This document shows positions 32,786 through 43,457 of a DNA stretch of 64,000 nt, one piece after another. This DNA is from Melieria omissa (Eukaryota; Arthropoda; Insecta; Diptera; Ulidiidae), in assembly GCA_963971225.1 (NCBI GenBank), contig OZ020270.1, positions 24,377,689-24,441,688 on the forward strand, given 5' to 3'. Position numbers and translations under genes: made by a program. The notes under the pieces were generated by a model, which was not told the DNA's origin, made no database searches, and saw only the letters and a program-made list of their open reading frames with translations. Each line of letters opens with the position of its first letter. The stretch's first letter is position 1.

Positions 32786-34468
32786 TTATTACGGGGATCT
32801 GGTTACGGATGCGCAGGGTGTGCTGAGGTTGTGGAAGGAGCACTTCACCAAGCTGCTCGCAGGCGACGACAGGAACAATTCCGCCAGTGGTGAAGATGTC
32901 CAGATGGCGCCAATCGACGACGACGGTGTGGATGTGCCACTGCCCAGCCATGACGAGGTACGGGTCGCTATCCAGCGACTCAAGAACAACAAAGCTGCAG
33001 GGCCGGATGGGCTACCAGCTGAATTGTTCAAGGCCGGCGGCGGTGAGCTGATTGGGTGCATGCATCAGCTCATTTGCAAAATATGGCTGGAGGAACGAAT
33101 GCCCAACGATTGGAACCTCAGTGCTCTTTGTCCTGTGCTGAAGAAAGGCGACCCAACAATATGCGCCAACTACAGGGGTATCAGCCTACTTCCCATAGCA
33201 TACAAGGTCCTGACGAGCGTACTATGTGAAAGATTAAAGCCACTCGCCAAGGCGCTGATTGGACCTTATCATTGCGGCTTTAGACCTGGTAAGTCCACCA
33301 TCAACCAGATATTCACTCTACGCCAAATCCTGGAGAAGACCCATGAGAACCAAATCGAAACACACCATCTCTTCATCGATTACAAGGCAACATTCGATAG
33401 CCCGATAAGGGATCGCCTATATGCCGCATTGTCTGAACTTGGTATCCCTGCAAAGCTCGTTAGACTAACGAGCTTTGCAGAGCGACGTTGAGCAATACGC
33501 GCAGCTCCGTCAAGGTTGGAAGTGACCTCTCCGACCCCTTTGATACCGTTCGAGGTTTCAGACAGGGCGATCCTTTGTCCTGCGACCTCTTCAACTTCAC
33601 CATGGAGAGTGTTCTACGCAAGGCCGGTGTACATCGTAATGGCACAATCTTCAACAAAAGTGTCCAGCTCCTTGCCTACTCTGATGACATTGATGTCATC
33701 GGGCGTAACAAGCGAGATGTCACCGCTGCATTTGCGGCTATCGAAAGAGGATCTGCCAAAATTGGTCTGGTGGTAAATGAGGGCAAGACGAAGTATATGC
33801 TGTCTACTGGCAGGGACTCGCAGCGACTAGGGTCTCACGTCGAGGCCGACAGGTATACTTCTGAAGTTGTCAAGGAATTCGTCTACCTTGGCACCGCCAT
33901 CAACAGCAGCAATGATGTCAGTCTGGAGATAAAGCGAAGGATTACTCTTGCCAACAGGCGCTACTACGGTCTCGGTAGGTAATTGAGAAGTAGAGACCTC
34001 TCTCGACCGATAAAACTTGCAGTCTATAGGACGCTCATCTTGCCCGTGCTCCTCTATGGCGCTGAAGCATGGACAATGACACGAAACGACATAGCGGCCC
34101 TTGAAGTGTTCGAGAGGAAGTTACTTCGCAAAATCTTCGGCCCTGTTCGTGTTGGTGACTACTATCGCATACGAACCAATAACGAGCTGTATGAGCTGTA
34201 TAAGGACATGGACGTAGCGCAGCGAATAAACATCCAGCGGCTACGCTGGTTCGGTCATGTCTGTCATGAAAAAGGTGTTCGATGCGATGGTTGGAGGTCG
34301 ACGGCGAAGAGGGAGACCGTGTCTCCGGTGGAAGGACCAAGTGGAAGAGGCCCTGGTATCTCTTGGTGTGACCAACTGGAGAAAGCGCGCGCAAAGCAGA
34401 GGCGCCTGGAGAGAAGTTTTGCGGCAGGCCGTAACCCGATAACGGGTTGTTATGGCCAGTTAAGTAAG
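32786..34468 (+). mobile_element. RTE-like LINE fragment inside the SINE
   Basis: A 13-bp duplication TTATTACAGGCAG lies at 32773-32785 and 34469-34481. It is 5'-truncated, starting within the linker before RT, and ends in TAAGTAAG. Gene described separately. Confidence 0.88.
32790..34468 (+). pseudogene. RTE-like reverse transcriptase, broken
   Basis: Order: WKEHFTKLLAG linker, KAAGPDGLPAELFK, CPVLKKGDPTICANYRGISL, FIDYKATFDS (first catalytic Asp), then a 33-bp perfect palindrome at 33448-33480 where the frame changes. It continues SSVKVG, GFRQGDPLSCDLFN, and LLAYSDDIDVIGR, where the usual YADD is YSDD. EFVYLGTAINSSND follows, then a stop after YYGLGR at about 33980. The thumb/C-terminal region has GAEAWTMTRND, ERKLLRKIFGPV and RLRWFGHV, which is characteristic of RTE-like elements. 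A frame change near 34290 follows. Confidence 0.88.
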
Positions 34469-34535
34469 TTATTACAGGCAGTATTTGAACCTGCGCTTGC
34501 AGCCTTTGACTCGTTGTCCAAAGCACTAACCAACT

Positions 34536-36054
34536 TGTAAATAAGGCTTCAGGGCCGGACGGCATTCCAGCCCTTGTTTTGCAAAAGTGCTCTACCTCAC
34601 TGGCTTGTCCATTACGCAAACTTTTCAACATGTCATACACCACAGGTATATTTCCGACATGCTGGAAGGAGGCAAATGTTCAACCAGTTCCTAAAAAAGG
34701 CAAAACTACTGACCCTGCGAACTACCGACCTATAGCAATCTGCTCGGTGCTTCCCAAAGTAATGGAAAGCAAGGTAAACTTCAACCTTGTGAAGTATCTG
34801 GAGCACAATAGACTGCTAAGTGACCGCCAATACGGCTTTCGAAGACAGCGATCGACGGGAGACCTTATGGCGGTCCTCACCGAGAAATGGGACCATAGCA
34901 TTCTAAACCTCGGTGAAAGCAAGGTTGTTGCACTGGATATTTCAAAGGCCTTTGACCGGGTGTGGCATAAAGCACTCGTATCTAAATTGATTGCCTATGG
35001 CGTCGGTAGTATCTTCTCTCGTTGGATTACGAGCTTCCTCTATGATCGTTCTATTCGTGTTGTAATAGACGGCATAGCCTCGGAAAAACATTCCCATCTA
35101 CTCGTTTGTGGATGACAGCACCATTTGTCATTCATACTCCTTCACAAAGCGCCCCAGCTCTGTGGAGATTGAGAGAGAACGGCGCCGTATGAATGACACA
35201 CTTAATAGCGACCTACAAACAATCTCCAAGTGGGGTCAAGCGAACAGGGTCGATTTTAATCCTCGCAAGACCCAATGTTACCTGTTATCCCACAAGCGAG
35301 TCTCCCCTCATCCCAACACATCCCTGGTTATGGGTGGTGTGAGTATTGCGGAATCGGCAGCTCTTGATGTTTTGGGCATGTCCATTAAGAATGATCTTCG
35401 TTGGAACGATCATATTTTTGGCGTGTCGAAAGAAGCAGCCAAGTGCCTCGGCTTCTTAAAGCGGTGCAAAAAATATTTCACCCCGTCTGATCACCGCATT
35501 ATTTATACCACTTATATCCGACCTAAAATGGAGTTTAACTCGCACCTGTGGGCGGGGGCTTCAAAACCCCATTTGGAGCTCCTGGACCGGGTGCAAAACC
35601 GTGCGATTAAACTTATAGGGGACAGTAGGGCATCCAGCTCTATTGACTCCTTGGAGCATCGTCGAAACGTGGCATGTGTGGTGTTATTCTACCGATACTT
35701 TTTCGGTAATTGCTCAGTGGAGACGAGCAGTTTGATGCCATCACTCTGGGTATTCCCACGGGCAACCCGTTTGAACACTGGCGCCCATGCATTCCACGTT
35801 GAAACGATGTTCCAGCGCACTACGCATTACATAGAAAGTTCGTTTCTGGCCCGCACAGCGCGGCTGTGGAATGGTCTCCCTGCGGATATCTTCCCCAGCA
35901 CTTATGATCTCGATGGGTTCAAGGCAAGAGTCCATAACCACTTAACTCTTAACCCTATCTCCTAACCTTTATATCCTTCCTGAACCAACGCAATGCCTCG
36001 CATTAATAGGGGTCATCCCCTGCGCGTTTGTTTGAGTTTAAAAACAAAAAAAAA
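34536..36054 (+). mobile_element. Jockey-type LINE-E fragment (copy 2) inside the SINE
   Basis: 5'-truncated copy of the LINE at 51.3-60.2 kb, starting at NKASGPDGIP. It ends with a 3' UTR (ATCCTTCCTGAACCAACGCA) and poly-A at 36045-36056. A 4-bp AACT occurs at both SINE junctions (34532-34535, 36055-36058), so the target duplication is short or ambiguous. Confidence 0.85.
34545..35965 (+). pseudogene. LINE-E reverse transcriptase, active-site deletion
   Basis: RT with PVPKKGKTTDPANYRPIAIC, QYGFRRQRSTGDL and ALDISKAFDRVWHK (first catalytic Asp). Compared with the copy at 59.2 kb it lacks 89 bp between short ATTCCC/AATCCC repeats at about 35092. That removes GVPQGSVLSPTLF and most of the segment up to the Asp-pair motif, and shifts the frame. 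The rest of RT and the C-terminal region run to 35965 (KCLGFLKRCKKYF, HLWAGASKP, RTARLWNGLP). Nearly identical elsewhere to the 58-60 kb copy. Confidence 0.88.
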
Positions 36055-36088
36055 AACTGAGCCACGGCGGCTGCTTAAATTCAGTTTA

Positions 36089-36720
36089 GGCTATTAAATT
36101 CATTTTAAATTCATGAGCATTTTTGCCATAATTGGTCTTGTTAATGCCAACATAAAAATGAATTTTTCCAAGAAAAGACGAGTCAATAAGTCCATTCACG
36201 ATATTATGTAAAAATTTCAATGAGCTAAAAGATCTTCTACTAAGCAGAGATTACAAGTTGAGAAGCTGACAACGTGCGTCATTGGTGGGAATCGGATCTG
36301 CAAAATTCAGGGAACGAAGCGCGTAAAGACCTCCTGCACTCGTTCAATCCGATTTATACTTAAGGCATAAAATGGCCTCCAAATGGCGGCTGCATATTCT
36401 AGCCTGGAACGAACAAAGGCGAAATAAAGTAACTTGAGTGCTAACTTGAAAGTATAAGGGTCAGAGAAGGTAGAACAGTTCCGACGAATAAAGGCTAACA
36501 TAGAATACGATTTGGATAAAGGGAAATTCAAATCGAAGAAGACACCTAGGTCTTTGATAACACTGACCATTGTAAGCCCAGAGTTTGAGATAAAGTAGGA
36601 GGCAGGAAAAGTTAGTTAGAAACATTTACTTGTATTAAGAAAGATACGATTTCTGAGAGTTTAAGGTCGTCTGCATACAATAGAAATTTGGAGGTTGAAC
36701 ACCACGAACAAACATTTGGT
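36089..36720 (-). pseudogene. LINE-D reverse transcriptase end (before SINE 4)
   Basis: The minus strand reads ISILYADDLKLSE (catalytic Asp pair), then after small breaks IKDLGVFFDLNFPLSK, FIRRNCSTFSDPYTFKL, YFAFVRSRLEYAAAIW, NRIERVQEVFTRF. A degenerate tail follows (RCQLLNL, stop, SLLSRRSFSSLKFLHNIVNG). These are Jockey/CR1-like ORF2 features. It is interrupted by SINE 4 and ends at 32410. Confidence 0.75.
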
Positions 36721-37114
36721 ATGATATGTTGCTGAATACTTTTATTGCCCATTTGAAATTAAAAATGCAATGCAAATTTCTATAGAAGAGTTTATGCTAG
36801 TTATTTTTTTATATACATAAAATCTTTTTTTAAATTGTTATTTTTTAAGTTTTTGTTTAAATTCCTTATTCTGAAAAATATTCTACATCTAAAAAAGAGT
36901 TTCGTTACTTCTTCAGAAAGCTTAACAACATTTCAACACGCACATAACATATCGCACAAATTGCTTATAAATAATATCTCTGTTCCATTGTGTTGTATGA
37001 ATATGTTTTCTAGCTCTTTAATTTTTTGTAAAAACATGTATGAGGGTTTACAAAGCCCTCCCTGGTCTACCCATGTCCATGCCCCACTGCCCGTTGCTTC
37101 AAAGTGAGTTAAAT
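36721..37114. other. AT-rich non-coding stretch
   Basis: No coding evidence. It may include the 3' flank of the P gene that follows. No inverted terminus was found. Confidence 0.5.
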
Positions 37115-39814
37115 TTAATTTTCTGATAAGAAATCCGCCAAATATTCTAAACCGTCCTCATGGAAATTGTCAAATTCGTTCGTCATGTTATTGGTAAGTT
37201 CGTTTTCGTCATTGTCATCGAAAAAGGAATCTACTGGGAAGTCTTCGATTGGTTGTGTATTATTTGCCGGGTTATTGTTGGAAAGTTGATTTGCTGTTGA
37301 TTGAAGGTCTTGATTAAACCAGGGAGTGTTGTCTTGCTCTACGTTCATTGCTGAGCTTAAGATTGCATTATTTCGCGCTGTTAAAAACAACCAAAACTAA
37401 TTAATAATGAATACCTTCCTATATAAACTTCACTGATTAACTCATGAAAAAATCCTGTATGTGAAAAAAGGAGGGCAATGTTATACCTGTGTCTCCGAGA
37501 TTATAGCTAATTTCAATTTTTTAAATGCATTTAAGTTTGTAATTAAAATTACTCACACCACCCGGGTACAGTATGATATACAGAATTTTTCTATATTATG
37601 AACTAAAATATGAATCTACCAAATAAATATTTTCGAAGCCTATATTAAGGGGGCTTGGATAATCGTGAAAGCCCCCTGCACTTCTCATAGCTCCGAATAG
37701 GTGCTCCAATATGTCCTGGTTTAATCTATTGGTAACTATGTATTTGACGTCATATTTTTTTTGCAATTCAGTAAATAGGTCTTCTAACGATCTGTTTGTA
37801 ATTAGTATGCCTTTTTGAAATGGCGCGAGTGACGTTTTGTTCGGAATTATTGGTTTCGCCATTATTTCTGACATCTGGCTTAAAAGTTTTTTCTGCTCGT
37901 CTATAGCAGTTCCAAATGGTTTTTTATATATAGACGAATTTGCAGTAGTAAGCCGAGAATTTAGTAGATCAAACCAATTATTGACCATTTCAATAAAGTC
38001 AGCGCATTGCGTAGCGTTGCATAACGTCTTTCCATCAGCATAACAACGCCGTATGCAATTTGCTGTTGTATTTGATAACAGCTGAGCCGCAAGTTTGACT
38101 TTCTGCCGATGCACTGTGGTCGGATTTAAGTGCTCTTCGGAAAGCTTGTAAGCTATGGAAACATCTGAAGATGACGTGTAATTTAATACTTGCTTAATAG
38201 TTTGAACAGTAATAATTTTGTTTTGAAATACGAAGCCTTCATCTACGAAATGATTTCTTATAAGTTTTAACATATGAGGTACATCTGCGTATACAACAAT
38301 TTTGTGATCTTGAATGTTGATGTTCAAACCATGTTTTTCCTACGTATGAAAATATAATCATAAACAGTATAAATAAATTAATAAAAGTATAAATAACTCT
38401 TACAGATAGAAACACCCAATTCTTTCCACAGCGCTTGGTTGTTTGGGCCCATATCAGATACTACGGCCACAACTATGAAGCCAACTTCGTAAAGACATCG
38501 TATTACTTCATATAAAACTGCACGTGAAAATTATGTGTCAAAACTGTAATACAATGGTTGCTTCCATGAAGTTATCAAGCCACGGGCTATTGCTACTTGT
38601 ACGTAATTGGCCGGCCCTCTGACCGCTTTGTTGAAAGGATCAAACTCGTACGTTGCTTCCACCTTCATTTCGTCAAAACTTATAACGCACAATTTGTCAT
38701 TTTGTGTAAAGTCGTTTTTCCCCGTGAGGCTTATAACGTTATGCAAAATTCCTTCACTGAAATCAACTTTTCGTACCCAACTATTCAATGTACTGACACA
38801 TGGCAACGGGTAGCCTTTATGTAACAAATGACGGTATGCTCTCGGCCCAGCAGCATGCAACGCAATGGCTGAAGAAATGTCCTCCCAACACCAGTGAACA
38901 TTTTTGCCGGGAGCATACAGCTTTCGAACTTGCCCCTCAGTGAATATTTGCTTAACGCTATTTTCGATCATGGTTGCTCGAGTGCTTGAAGGCTCTGCTT
39001 TAATTCCTTGTTTTCCAAGATAGTTCCATTTTGATCAATCCCCTCGTTTCTAAAAACTTGTATTTATAATGCCAAACTTTATTCTCATAGTAATATACTT
39101 ACACAGTTTGTGTTGTGCTTTCAGCAAGTTTCGCGCCCGTGTCTTGAGAAAGGCTCCTAGGACACAAAATTGACTTTACATTAGTTACCATGCGCTAACC
39201 AAAAACCAACTTCACTCACTCATCAAGCGAGCAGTTGTGGTTCCTTTTTAGGTGGAAAACAAAGGCATTCCATTCCGACGGCATGAATTCATCTTCACAT
39301 AGGCTGCACATAATAGTGAGGTTTTTTTCGGTGTGCGAAACTTTCACAAGCGCACAAATTTCAGAGGAGCTGCAGGAAAAAGTCAAAATGCTTTTGTAAG
39401 AATTTTTATTCTTGACTGATTTGCACTTACGGCTTCGTTTGCATGCGATCAGTTGTGTGGACGTTGTCGATGAATTGCACTTTTGTCGGTGGAAAATCCA
39501 AACTTGCTTCGGAATTCGCCTGATAGACACTGTAAGCACCCATGTTAGGATTAAGCGAATCCCGAATTAATATACAAATTTAGACATGTTCCGCTACTTG
39601 ATGATTTGTCTGTGGCAAATGCAATGTGGGATGTAGCATCTGGCTTGAAGTCGCTCAGTTTAAAATGCTTTTCGCATAACTTCAAACTTTTTTTTAAGCT
39701 TCCACCACATACCATATTCCACTGCCTGGCCACATCTTCCTTTGCAGGAACACAAAACATGCCCACCTTTCCTCCCCAGCTAGTGTGGCATATGGCGCAA
39801 CTTGCTTTCGACAT
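37115..39814 (-). pseudogene. P-superfamily transposase gene, multi-exon, decayed (P2)
   Basis: Minus strand. The exon with ATG at 39814 encodes a THAP zinc finger (CAICHTSW ... LCEKHF). A second piece (39539-39216) ends with a C2H2-like CSLCEDEF...FHLKRNH. After a frame break near 38970 comes TEGQVRKLY, then CVISFDEMKVEATYEFDP with the first catalytic Asp. A stop after YYSFDT falls at about 38530. VVAVVSDMGPNNQALWKELG has the second Asp. An intron (about 38345-38410) has splice phases that do not match. DVPHMLKLIRNHF and LNQDILEHLFGAMRSAGG (Asp and Glu) follow. A short intron then leads to a C-terminal exon (37390-37115, NVEQDNTPWFN, DGLEYLADF). The gene is recognisable throughout but inactivated. 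Confidence 0.88.
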
Positions 39815-40638
39815 TTTATTAAATCACACCGAATTTCACACCCAATTTCGCACCGCGATTAATAACACAGACGCGCACTTTATACGCAGTATGTATTACC
39901 ACAGAACAAACAATATACAGAATGCGCATCTGGTGTAAAGAAAATTTTCTTCGCGGGTTCCAGCGGTACGACCCGTTTGTGGATGCGGGGGGAAGCAGTA
40001 AAGGGGATGACAACGCACAGAGCGCGAGAGCGTAAGCTGAGAAGCTGCGACCGCGCACCACACACTGTGGTTGTTGTTGTTGGGCAACAAAGCGATATGC
40101 CGCTTGCATGTTGGTGTTGGCTCGTGCTCGCTCTCCGCTTGCTTTTTGACAAACAAGAACAAGAAGTGGACAGGCAGTTTCATAGAAAAATTGATTGAGC
40201 GATCGCCAAGGCACATAAGGTGGTAGCACTACGGGAAAACCAAAATTCAATGGATTTTATAAGTTCTTTTGGTCTGCTTGTAAAATAGAAGTTGTAAAAA
40301 GTACAAATGGCTACAATGAAATATATGTGTTAAATATTGAAACAACCAAGACGCATTAAGAAAGTGATAATAACAGCCCTATTCTGGCAACCGTAACAAT
40401 AGTCACCACGGTTACAATTGAATACCTGGTAACACTTGTCACTTTTTGGTATTCTGGAGCAAATTCAAAAGCTCAAAAGGTGACAATTGTTGCGAAATTT
40501 GTTACCTCCGTAGGCGCAGGTGACAAGCACACAAAGCTTATAAAATTCAAATTGCGTTTTGAAATTTGTGCCGAAAAGATTGTAGTTGTCTATAAAAAAT
40601 ATAGTTTCAATTTCAAAAAATTTCAAATTTCAAAAAAA

Positions 40639-41842
40639 ATGGAAGAAGAAATTCTACTAATGTGTTCAATCGTTTTGGCAGAAAAGGAGGCAACTGTTAA
40701 AAGGAGAAATTTGTTGCGATCCTTGCGTGCTGAAGTCGATGCTTTCGACATGCAAGAAAGCGTATTTATTCAGCATTTTCGCTTCCCCAAATCGCTCTGC
40801 CGAGAGTTAATTTTGGAATTGGAGCCACACGATACACAGAAATCAGCTATTACCTTTCAAAGTCGATTTCTGGCGTGTTTATACTTTTATGCACACGGCT
40901 CCTACCAGAAGAGTGTGGGTAGCAGCTACCCAATAGGAATGAGCCAAGCATCTGTGTCTCGAGCGTTGGCCCATATATCCAAATTAATTGTTGATGCCAA
41001 AGGGAGTGAAATTCACTTCCCAACAACTTTGGAGGAGCTTGGAAACGCCAAGAAAGGGTAAATTAAATAACATTTAAATAACATTTCGTTGTGCATATGT
41101 AAGTTTTGGTGTTTATAGATTCTACAACAGGTTTGGTGTAAAAGGCACAATAGGAGCTGTCGACTGCACCCACATAGGAATTGTTTCGCCTTCTGTCAAA
41201 GACACCCAAACCCCTCTTTCATTGTACATGAACAGAAAAGGCTACTACAGCATCAATGTTGAAGCAGTATGTGCGATTTTAAACTAAAAATACCTACATA
41301 ATGTTATAGTTTCGTAAATTTATCAGACATGTGACCATCGATTGCAGTTTACAGCTGTAAATGCGAGGTTCCCTGGATCTTGCCACGACTCAGGAATATG
41401 GACAACGTCACCAACGCGATTACAATTGATCGCAAATCACAACCCCCAACAAGATACCTGGTTGTTGGGCGACCAAGGCTATCCTTTGGAGCCGTGGCTT
41501 CTAACTCCAGTGGCAGATCCAGCAAATGACAAAGAAGTAAAATATAACAAACTTCACGCCAAAGCCCGCAACACAATAGAAAGGGCTTTTGGAGTTTTGA
41601 AGTCACGCTTCAGGTGCCTTTCAAAACATCGTATACTGCATTATTCCCACGAAAAAGCAGCGGTAATCACATATGCATGTACAATATTGCATAACATATT
41701 GCTCAAAAACGGTGCTGCGATTGACATTGACGAAGAGGCTGATGACCATTTTGAAATTCCAGAAGGGAGTTTCGAAATCGCAGAAAGAGGGTACTTAAGG
41801 GAAGGTCGAAGAATAAGAGATAGATATATAATGTCCTTGTAA
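40639..41842 (+). CDS. PIF/Harbinger DDE transposase (3 exons, intact)
   Basis: Predicted exons 40639-41057, 41119-41266 and 41348-41842, with GT-AG introns of 61 and 81 bp, join in frame to 353 aa. The N-terminal part is helical, with a helix-turn-helix-like segment (MSQASVSRALAHIS). The catalytic domain follows: Asp in GAVDCTHIGI, Asp in GSCHDSGIW, LGDQGYPLEPWL, and Glu in RNTIERAFGVLKSRF, the HARBI1-like DDE pattern. ATG at 40639 is the first that gives the family-like start. The stop lies inside a 20-bp-stem hairpin. The enzyme would cut and join DNA ends at TWA targets together with the Myb partner. Confidence 0.9.
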
Positions 41843-41868
41843 CTGTAGAAGGACATTATATATCTATC
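41819..41868 (+). terminator. Hairpin spanning the transposase stop codon
   Basis: Perfect 20-bp stem (41819-41838 with 41849-41868) around a 10-base loop GTAACTGTAG that contains the TAA stop. It could mark 3' end formation or just be an inverted duplication. No function is shown by the sequence. Confidence 0.4.
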
Positions 41869-42373
41869 CTTTTCTGACTCCCTTAGTTTATTACATCGTT
41901 AAGCAATTAATTGATCTCTGATCTGATTGATCACACACTCACACATTCGCACACGCCCATAGCGGCATTCTATCTTTCTCTCCGCTTACCCACTTTCTCC
42001 CACTCCCAAAATGAATTGTGTCCCCCTTTTCCGACTCCCTTAGTTTTAAGATTACATTGTTAAAAACAATGTTAACATTTAAAACCGTGCACACGGTCGA
42101 ACCAAATATAACAACGCTTAAACCTTACACACCTCATCGTGTTTTAATTATTTTCCACCGTTTCGAAAACATCGACAAAAGTAATACATATATGAATATT
42201 AAAAGCATTACAATTACAAATATAAGTTTTAGTTCTTTAAACCGGAAAATTAGTTTGAAAACAAATATTGGCACTACTATGCAAAGCATTAAAATGCATA
42301 CAGAGAAAAGCAAACGTTTCTTGGCAGTGAATCAGCGTTGAAGAAATTAAATGAGAAGGCTTGAATTTGCAAC
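41869..42373. other. Intergenic region between the Harbinger genes, with inverted copy of the Myb 3' exon
   Basis: Holds a repeated TCCGACTCCCTTAGTTT-like block (about 41872 and 42029). At about 42235-42365 there is a plus-strand, degenerate copy of the neighbouring gene's last exon (NRKISLKTN...MQSIK, LAVNQ, KKLNEK). It mirrors NRKISLETL...MESIK, LAMNQ, EKLNEK on the minus strand. It is not an independent gene. Confidence 0.65.
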
Positions 42374-43457
42374 TTAGTTGGAGAGCTTCTCATTTAATTT
42401 CTCCAGCGTTTGATTCATGGCCAGTAAGCTTTGGCTCATCTGGCCAAGGACAGAAATTAACTGAGCCTGCTGCGCAAGAGCCCGTTCTTCTCTCTCTTCA
42501 CGCACTTTAATACTTTCCATTGTAGCGCGGAAAAGTGTTTCCAAACTTATTTTCCGGTTTGGGGTGGTTGCTGGTGGTTGCTCCTCCACTGGTGGCGGAG
42601 GAGAAACAGCCATGGGGCTCAACTGTTCTGGCGGTGGTGAGGGAGGGATTTCTACTGGTGACGAAGTTGAGGGTGTATTGTCTTCCGGTGACGACGAATT
42701 TGCATGTGGAGTAACGCCTTCTTCCCGTGCAGGCATCTATAGTGCAAGGAAAACCTTATGAATGAATGTAATGAATAGGGATCGGAATTATATGCAAGGG
42801 CATATATTTTGGGGCTTCCGATTTCAACGGGACCAAGACAGAAACTATCTTTATTTAAAAATATTAAGAATGAGCATTTTTTGCATAGTTTTTGCATATA
42901 ATTCCGATACCTAGAAATGAATATTTATTATTTGGTAGTACCTGCACTCCTAACGTCACTATTCCCGGCAACCCATCCACCGCTGTAGCTCCAAAAATTT
43001 GCAACGCCTGCGCCTCGAACTCCGTTACATCCGGAGTTCGCGGACCCCCTCCCGTTATCATGGCCTGTACCTTCGATTGACGCGCACGGCAGCGCAGCTG
43101 CTTCTTCCACTGCGACAAGCTCTAAAACAAAAAATGAATAAGAACATTTGACAATAGTAAGTTTCAGTACAACCTAACATACTTCTCTCCATTTTGCAGC
43201 AGTCCGAGTAGGTCCCCGCAATGAATTGAGCTGCTCACCGAGCTGGCTCCATAACGTTTGCACAGCTCGCGGCGCATGCGGGTTATTTTTCCCGGCTTGC
43301 AGTTCAGGGTGTGCCTTGACGAACTGCAAAAAATGCTGCAACTGCTCCTGCGTCGTGCGCTTAAACTTAGGAACTCTAGAAACAAAAAGAATATGAACAT
43401 ACATATGGAAGAAATTCCAAAAAATACTTACTTCGCCAGGTTTTGTGCGTTTTCCAT
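42374..43457 (-). CDS. Harbinger Myb/SANT-like DNA-binding protein (4 exons, intact)
   Basis: Minus-strand exons of about 43457-43432, 43375-43183, 43121-42942 and 42736-42374 have GT-AG borders and sum to 762 nt, giving 253 aa without stops. Exons 2-3 form a Myb/SANT-like trihelix (TTQEQLQHFLQFVKAHPEL, LWSQLGEQLNSL, AAKWRE joined to SLSQWKKQLRCRA) ending ITGGGP. The last exon has a proline-rich low-complexity linker and a C-terminal helix (MSQSLLAMNQTLEKLNEKL) that may pair with the transposase. In PIF/Harbinger elements this partner is known to help nuclear import and end binding of the transposase. Exon borders may be off by a base. Confidence 0.85.

Larger units (their letters stand above)
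32515..36074 (-). mobile_element. tRNA-derived SINE, copy 4, split by two LINEs
   Basis: The tail lies at 32515-32540, the body runs to 32785, a middle piece is at 34469-34535 and the tRNA-like head end at 36055-36074. A 14-bp duplication TTAAATTCAGTTTA flanks the composite at 32501-32514 and 36075-36088. It is inserted in LINE-D. Two different LINEs later entered its tRNA-like head within ~70 bp of each other. Confidence 0.88.

Noticed and set aside
32703..32789. N-terminal part of the RTE ORF starting at 32703
   Set aside because: Encoded by the SINE; the LINE begins at 32786 after the target duplication.
40199..40240. Canonical Drosophila-type P terminus (CACATAAGGTGG)
   Set aside because: The match is short, has no partner and lies inside element C, whose ends are defined by its own inverted repeats and GTATTAC.
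42018..42341. Independent 107-aa gene between the Harbinger genes
   Set aside because: Its C-terminal part is a degenerate inverted copy of the Myb gene's last exon; the rest has no features.
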